Shown in pieces: positions 56,832-64,000 of a stretch of 64,000 nucleotides of DNA (positions are counted from its first letter, which is position 1; every line of letters starts with the position of its first letter). Source of the stretch: Brasenia schreberi. Lineage: Eukaryota > Streptophyta > Magnoliopsida > Nymphaeales > Cabombaceae. Made by a program: the position numbers and the translations under genes. The notes beneath the pieces were generated by a model. The model worked only from the letters and a program-made list of their open reading frames with translations. It searched no databases and was not told the origin of the DNA. The stretch spans positions 1,702,501 to 1,766,500 of the forward strand of contig JAYKKT010000059.1 in assembly GCA_036023115.1 (NCBI GenBank), written 5' to 3'.

Positions 56832-57153
56832 CTTCTTCCTTCGTCTTCGCCAAACTTCAATAAAAAAAAAACTTTGGGTAGATATCCATAAAATTACAGC
56901 ATTAAATTTTCATAACAACGAGATAAATTGAGAAGAACCAAATCCAGAAAATTGATCAGACCTAGACTGTAATAGGGTTCAGATCCAGATCTATAAGGGC
57001 AAAGTTTAGATCTGATTATAACATACTTGGATTGGATCTAACCCGATTCATAGTAGATCCGTCCCAAGCCAGACATAACCGGACACAAATCTGATTTCAC
57101 TCGACCCATGTTGGTTTGCTTAAAGAACTACACCGATTCAACAATGAAAAGGA
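56832..57153. other. intergenic
   Basis: The upstream side of the small ORF, with 'gatctggatc'-type phrases repeated near 56.96-57.06 kb. Nothing else. Confidence 0.35.
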
Positions 57154-57985
57154 TCTTGTTTGATCTAAACCGTGCTGGCATAACCCAAATGCAGTCGACC
57201 ATAAGAAGTGACATATATATATATATATAGATATATAAATATAAAAGAAGTGACATATATATAACGGTGAGGACATAGAAATTAAAATTGGCACACATTG
57301 CATTCTCCAAAAGGAAAGTTTTAAATACTAGGGTCAATTTTTCAAAGTGATGGAAGAATTGATGGAGATATTACACATAGAATTAATGCTGGTTGGTTAA
57401 AATGGAGAGGAGCATCAAGTATTCTTTGTGATAAGAAGATACCATTAAAATTAAAAGGTAAATATTATAGAGCAGCAATTAGGCCTGCCATGTTTTATGG
57501 TTCTGAGTGTTGGGCAGTTAATCATCAACATGTACAAAAGATGTCCGTGACAAAAATGAAGATGTTGAGATGGATGAGTGGTCATACAAGAAAAGACCGT
57601 ATACATAATGAGGTTATTAGAAACAAATTAAGAGTGGCACCAATAGAGGATAAAATGAGAGAACATCGTTTAAGATGGTTTGGATATATAGAAAGAAGAT
57701 CAAAAGAAGAACCTATAAGAAGGTTAGAAAAACTAAATTTGGAAAGTATTAAAAGAGGTAGAGGACGACCACAAAAGTGTTGGAAAGAAACAATAAAGAA
57801 TGATCTAGCTTATTGGGAGTTAACTGCTAACATGGCACACGATAGGAATCTGTGGAAACAAAGAATCCATGTAGCCGACCCCGTCTAGTATGGGAAAAGG
57901 CTTAGTTGTTGTTTTATATATATATATCTTGTTTGATCTAAACCGTGCTGCTGACATAACCCAAATGCAGTCGACCATAAGAAGT

Positions 57986-58045
<60 letters not shown>

Positions 58046-58096
58046 GTGCTGGCATAACCCAAATGCAGTCGACCATAAGAAGTGACATATATATAG
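57154..58096 (+). repeat. local triplicate of a ~60-bp unit with TA tails
   Basis: Three copies of 'accgtgctggcataaccc' followed by 'aaatgcagtcgaccataaga' and 'agtgacatatata' begin near 57154, 57927 and 58043; a fourth, partial copy lies at 57246-57262. Each ends in a TA array of variable length. A LINE separates the first pair. Confidence 0.88.
57268..57915 (+). mobile_element. RTE-type LINE, 5'-truncated
   Basis: A relatively young copy. A 132-codon frame (57490-57888) reads through MFYGSECWAVNHQHVQKMSV, then MLRWMSGHTRKDRI, without a stop to the natural end of the ORF, followed by 'gaccccgtctagtatggg' and GTT repeats. The fragment lacks the endonuclease and the RT catalytic core, so it cannot move by itself. 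It sits in a TA array of the local repeat. Confidence 0.92.
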
Positions 58097-58972
58097 ATGG
58101 TACCAAGGATGGTTTTGTATTCAACCTGATCGAGTTCTAAGAGAGAGTTTCCTGTATGAATTAAAAAGACTGAGACACTATACAGAGCTTGTAATACGTA
58201 CCGATCAAGAGGTATTTGTGTTACAATGCGCATTCTATATTCTAAAAATGTATTTATTCCTTAAAAGTAGTGAAATTCTGAGAGCTCAGCAACAAAAGCA
58301 TCTTATCACAAACCAACCAATGCACAGTTAATTTACATATTTCTCTTCATATTGCATGGCATCTATATATAACTTATGCATCACTGGCATTGGAGCGTAT
58401 AAAAGGCTAAACTTGAGCATCAAATCAATGCGTATAAAAATCAAATCTAATTTTATTTTTTCCTTATTTCACAGCTTGAAAGCAGCTAGCTTGGGGCTAG
58501 TGCAAGCTTCTTCCCCTTCTGGTACATGTATATTTATATATGTGTGTGTGTGTACAAACACATACAAATTAAACCAACAAAATGCTTAGACTAAAACAAT
58601 ATACAAAATTGCTTGCTGAACATACTTTTCTATGTTATGTGAAAGGCCTAGAAACAACATAGGCAAAAAGTGCTAGATTTCATGTTAGAAATACATAACC
58701 ATTACTGTTCCTGAAGCTTCATCAGGTCATCACCAATTCATAGTAAAACACTACTGCCCAAAGTTCCCAGTTTGTTGGTCAAGAAAGAAAAAAAATCCTC
58801 ACAAAGGCATTGTGGCCATTCACAACTTAATGCAATAATCTCTATTGATAAAGATACCTCTTCTTCCTATTTCCCCTTATTTATTAAGTCAGCTCATCTT
58901 ATCTGGGTTTAGGAAGATATCATGTGTGCTGGAAGGATAGACCTCCGAACTAGTAATCTTCATCCCCTTGTA
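58097..58972. other. intergenic, no gene
   Basis: A GT run at 58540-58552; short frames only. Confidence 0.45.
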
Positions 58973-59119
58973 TACACCTGTAACTCACATTCGGGATCTT
59001 CCCCTTGCTTTCTTATTAAAAAGGACTGGAGAGGATTACTTTACATTGGTTTTTCAATACATCTTAGCATTTTCTTCGCTACATTCTTCGGTAACATGAA
59101 ATTAACCTCAAGATCCAAC
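58973..59119 (-). repeat. inverted copy of the DHFR-TS 3' flank
   Basis: Minus-strand match to 52080-52225. It marks the distal end of the inverted DHFR-TS copy whose 5' part is at 62467-63253; the exons in between are absent. Confidence 0.85.
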
Positions 59120-59212
59120 TCAGGCATACCTTCTTTTATGGCCTGATCCACGTTTTGCTGCAACATAGGCATCCCTGCAACGAATCGGAGCACAATTGTC
59201 TTTACTCCATCA
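59120..59212. repeat. ~92-bp direct repeat, left copy (possible LTR end)
   Basis: About 75% identical to 62376-62466 and in the same orientation; both end in CTCCATCA. The left copy is followed by TGGTATTTGATTC, close to the copia primer-binding site TGGTATCAGAGCC. This is consistent with LTR 3' ends, but the divergence is high for one insertion. Confidence 0.5.
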
Positions 59213-59410
59213 TGGTATTTGATTCGTCGAGAACATGTGTAAACACGTAAAACAATTTAAAAAATAAAAGAGAAAGAGAAAAAAGAGAGACCAATTGGGC
59301 CAACAACCTTGTTGGAAATCATTCGCACTTATTTATACATACTTTTAGGTTAAGATCTGATCGTAAGAAGGTATATTTCATAACCTTTATTAATGATTAC
59401 TCGATATATT

Positions 59411-60070
59411 CCAAATTACATCTCATATGATATAGAGAATATAGCTTTACATAGTATTCTGTTTGAGAATATACACAGTTGTATTTACCATTTTTCCTCA
59501 AAATACTCTTGGTAGATATACATTTATCAACATAAACTTTGTCATATTCAGTAAAGTCCTATTATACCTTTGTACTACACTATTTTGTTGAGGTATTTTG
59601 GGTATTGTATTTTGCTTTACAATACCAAAGTCTTTGCAGAATTCTAAAAATTTTATAGAGGTATATTCTCACATTGATCTGATCTCAAGACTTTGATTAT
59701 ATACCGTAGTTGGTTCTTAACTTTCTGCTTATATTCTTTAAATACGGTATATAATCAAAGTTAAGATCCAACTACGGTATATAATCAAAGTCTTGAGATC
59801 AGATCAAGGTGAGAGTATACCTCTATAAAAATTTTATAATTCTGCAAAGACTTTGGTATTGCAAAGCAAAATACAATACCCAAAATACCTCAACAAAATA
59901 GTGTAGTACAAAGGTATAATAGGACTTTACTGAATATGACAAAGTTTATGTTGATAAATGTATATCTACCAAGAGTATTTTGAGGAAAAATGGTAAATAC
60001 AACTGTGTATATTCTCAAACAGAATACTATGTAAAGTTATATTCTCTATATCATATGAGATGTAATTTGG
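59411..60070. repeat. 2 x 313-bp inverted repeat in the copia remnant
   Basis: Arms 59411-59723 and 59758-60070 are near-perfect reverse complements (roughly 98% by eye) around a loop of about 34 bp. The phrase 'gattataTACCGTAGTTGG' and its complement sit at the inner ends. The right arm reads as copia integrase in the sense direction; the left arm is its mirror copy. Confidence 0.93.
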
Positions 60071-60762
60071 AAGAAACCAAACCTAGGTCATCTTAGGAGG
60101 TAGAAATCTATCACTCATGTGAAGATTCTAGACCAATCTAGAGATAAGTAAGACAGTAGGTCATTGAGATGTATATTTATTTGATATCCTAAAGAATCTA
60201 AGAGATATCAATTTTATCAAAGGGTCATGGACTCAAAGAGAGTATGGATGTTGAATTACTAGAGGATACTAAGAATGACATCCTTCAAAACGAATATGAG
60301 AATATTGATAATCTAGTAGATCAATCATCTTTTGAACCCATATATAATCTTCCCGAATAAACTGAAACTTTAAGTGGATATAAAAGATCTAAAGTCACAC
60401 CATCATACTTAAAAGAGTACCATACTTACCTTGCAAAGGAAGTATGCAATTCGGTGGATTTAGATGAGTTGACCGACAACTTAATGTATTGGGAGGCTAT
60501 TGACTAATCTAAATCAACATACTGTCATGGATGAGAAAATTAAATCCTTTGAGGAAACCAAGTTTGTGAATTGGTTGATTTACCTAAAAGAAAGAAAGTT
60601 GTAGGCAGTAAATAAGTTCTAAAAAAGAAATATAAAGTCGATGAAATAATCGATAAGTTTAAAGCGAGATTTGTAAATATTTTTTCCCAAAAAGAGGAGA
60701 TAGATTATGTTGAAACATATTCTCCTGTTACAAAATTTGCATCCATAAGGATAATTCTAGTA

Positions 60763-60933
60763 TGGGAAAAGAGGTAGAGGGCGACCACAAAAGTGTTGGA
60801 AAGAAACAATAAAGAATGATCTAGCTTATTGGGAGTTAATTGCTGACATGGCACACGATAGGGATTTGTGGAAACAAAGAATCCATGTAGCCGACCCTGT
60901 CTAGTATGGGAAAAGGCTTAGTTGTTTTTCTTG
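60763..60933 (+). mobile_element. RTE-type LINE 3' fragment inside copia RT
   Basis: A 171-bp tail of the LINE ('gaccacaaaagtgttggaaa' to the GTT end) flanked by a 16-bp duplication, aaggataattctagta (60747-60762) and aaggataatcctagta (60934-60949). It interrupts the copia reverse-transcriptase frame and so postdates it. Confidence 0.92.
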
Positions 60934-62107
60934 AAGGATAATCCTAGTAATTTCAACATATTATTATTTAGATTTAAATCTAGATGTAAAAAATATTTTT
61001 CTACATAGAGATATAGATGAAATCATATATATGCAACAACCCAAAAGATATATAGAGTTAAAGCCAAGAATATAAAGTATATAAGTTGAAGAAATCCCTA
61101 TATGGTCTTACACAATCACCTCGTCAATGATATTTGACTTTTCAAAATGTTATTATTGAACTTAAGTTTGTGGCTAATGAACTTGACTACTGTATATATA
61201 TTTGGAATAGTGAGATTCACTTTGTCATCTTATCATTATATGTAGATGATATATTGTTGACTCGGAATGACAATGAGATGATTGTCAAAACCAAGTCATG
61301 GTTAAACTAAGGTTTGAAATAGGTGTAAAGATTTCTTGAGACAAAGAATCCAAACTCCTATGCCTAAATCTGGAGAGATATATTGGTTATATCCTTAAGA
61401 AATTTAAAATGAGTGAATACAAGTCTGCATCTATACTCGTTACGAAAGGAGTCAATTTAAGTAAGGTTGATTTTACCAGTAAGAGAGACGATAAACCTAA
61501 TATTCCTTTTATACAAGATGTTGGTAGCTTGATGTATGTTATGCTGATATCAATTTTGTTATTAGCCTTGTGAGTAGATATCAAAGTAATCATAGTTGGT
61601 AGTATTAGATAGTTGTGAAAATGATTTTAAGATATCTTAAAAGAACAAAAAACTAGAAATTGTATGACTGTAATTAGTGCTATTTCGATAAGTCGCTTCA
61701 TACGTGATTTGAAGCTAAATATAGCCAATCAGTCGGTTATCATTTATTGTGACAATAATACAATAATTACTTTTATTAAGAGTTGAGATGATAACTCTAA
61801 AAGCAAACATATAATAGTGAAATACCATCATGTAAATGATATGGTTATGAGAAAGGAAATATCCATCTCATATATGTCGATGATATATTGGCAAACCCCT
61901 TGACTAAAGGCATAACAGAGAATCTTTTCTAAAAGCATGTTACAAACACGAGTTTGAGATATGTTTGATTATTCTAAAGGTAAGAAACCATTTAATGGAT
62001 AATAATTATAATAGCAATCATATATGACATAACTTGAGAAACTCTACAAAAGTAGTTGGCAAAACCAGAATATCAGATTAATTGGCTTGAATGACCAAGT
62101 GGGAGAT

Positions 62108-63253
<1,146 letters not shown>

Positions 63254-64000
63254 TCGGTATTTTTCGGCGTTGTACTTATATATGTTATCAATAATGGGCA
63301 GCGGAACAAAAACCGTTACAGCGTGTTTGCTACAGCGAGCATTCTTGGAAGGTTCGTTAGCGCCACTAACACCCCCTGCTGTATGAGCGTACATTACTTA
63401 GTTGGGTCGGGTCAATTCATTGGATCGATCCGAACAAAAAAACACAATGCATGCGTCTCGCCTCTCTCTTCCGCCTCTCGCGTCTCCTCTCTCCGACGAG
63501 CACCCTCCACCAACGGCCACCACCAACGAGCACCCTCCACCAACGGCCACCACCTCCTCCGCTGCCTTTTTCCGCCGCATGTAAACTTCTCTGTCTTTCT
63601 CCGCCTCACTCCGCCGCAGGTAAACTTTTTCCCTTTCTTCGCCTCCGCATTCTCGGATTCTCTCTCCCTTTCTCTCTTTCTACGCCTCCGCCTTTCGCCG
63701 CCTTCTCTATATTCTCTCTCTTCTCTCTTTTTCTCCGCCTTCGTCCGCCGCATCTCTCTTCTCTCTCTTTTTCTCCGCCTCCGCCTTCCCGCCTCCTTCA
63801 CTGCACCTCCTCGTCTTTCCCCTCCTCCTCCATTGTCTTCTCGTTCCCGCCTCCTTCTTTCCAGCCCTCTCGCTACCGGCGTCTCTGCCTTCCCGCCATG
63901 TTGAAGGTTAACCCTCTCTCTGTATATTGTTCTTTCTCAGTCTCGTTCTCTCTCACGACATTTTTTGGGGTTCGTGAAGCTTTTGAGTGGAGAGAACGCT
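63254..64000. other. CT-rich region, possible start of a gene at the edge
   Basis: 63285-63380 has AGCGG/GTTAGCG-like motifs of a possible DNA-element end. From 63.45 kb the sequence is strongly pyrimidine-rich with repeated 'ctctccgcctcc'-type phrases, including a short direct duplication 'gagcaccctccaccaacggc' (63499 and 63529). This looks like a plant leader. An ATG at 63898 with a GT four codons on could be a first exon, but the window ends. The long frames here (up to 231 codons) follow from low complexity. Confidence 0.35.

Larger units (their letters stand above)
59213..62107 (+). mobile_element. Ty1/copia retrotransposon remnant
   Basis: Decayed pol in the plus direction. Integrase C-terminal sequence is at 59.88-60.0 kb, in the right palindrome arm. 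Reverse-transcriptase start sequence is near 60.6-60.76 kb (YKVDEIIDKFKAR, then EIDYVETYSPVTKFASIRII). RNase H-type phrases are near 61.74-61.84 kb (IIYCDN, KHIIVKYHHV). A purine-rich 'aagtgggaga' near 62097 looks like the polypurine tract. The N-terminal integrase phrase (INDYSRY) appears near 59.39 kb. Stops and frameshifts are everywhere. A LINE piece splits the RT, and a long inverted repeat has rearranged the integrase region. Confidence 0.88.

Overview
This is plant nuclear DNA, almost certainly from a flowering plant. The genes are split by many GT-AG introns. They include a cytosolic uS12/RPS23 gene, a fused DHFR-TS gene (a plant and protist arrangement), a plant-specific Dof factor and an arogenate dehydratase fragment. 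The filler is plant RTE-type LINEs, a Ty1/copia remnant, hAT-like elements, tRNA-derived SINE-like units and long AT and GA microsatellites. I cannot name the genus. There are no operons, CRISPR arrays or tRNA/rRNA genes.

Layout. 0.6-0.8 kb: an exon-like piece of unknown identity. 4.2-8.9 kb (+): USB1, the U6 snRNA 3'-end exonuclease, in six exons. 10.9-13.7 kb (+): RPS23 in four exons, with a 5-nt coding part of exon 1 and a 2.1-kb first intron; 601 bp of that intron also lies just upstream of USB1. 16.1-26.8 kb (-): a long serine-rich gene, probably of the plant family auto-annotated as 'muscle M-line assembly protein unc-89-like', loaded with a LINE, a LINE fragment and a hAT-like element. 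27.6-31.1 kb: a complete RTE LINE with a second LINE nested in it. 31-35 kb: microsatellites, SINE-like units and one unassigned exon. 35.4-37.2 kb (-): a Dof transcription factor in two exons. 42.5-43.2 kb (+): a 3'-truncated arogenate dehydratase fragment. 43.8-45.9 kb: a second hAT-like element. 48.0-51.9 kb (+): DHFR-TS in ten exons. 54-55.7 kb: a 91-bp minisatellite and a 430-bp TATACA array. 56.4-56.8 kb (-): a small unknown ORF. 57.2-58.1 kb: a local repeat cluster split by a LINE. 59-63.3 kb: a broken inverted copy of the DHFR-TS 5' part, separated from a copy of its 3' flank by a rearranged copia remnant that holds a 2 x 313-bp inverted repeat.

The genes share no pathway; they are ordinary neighbours on a repeat-rich chromosome arm. 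I did not find a new defence or metabolic system. The most interesting features are structural: the DHFR-TS inverted partial duplication and the unusual residues in the intact gene's TS domain, the long near-perfect palindrome in the copia remnant, the paired hAT-like elements with different interiors, and LINE insertions of only 39-48 bp that still carry clear target-site duplications.
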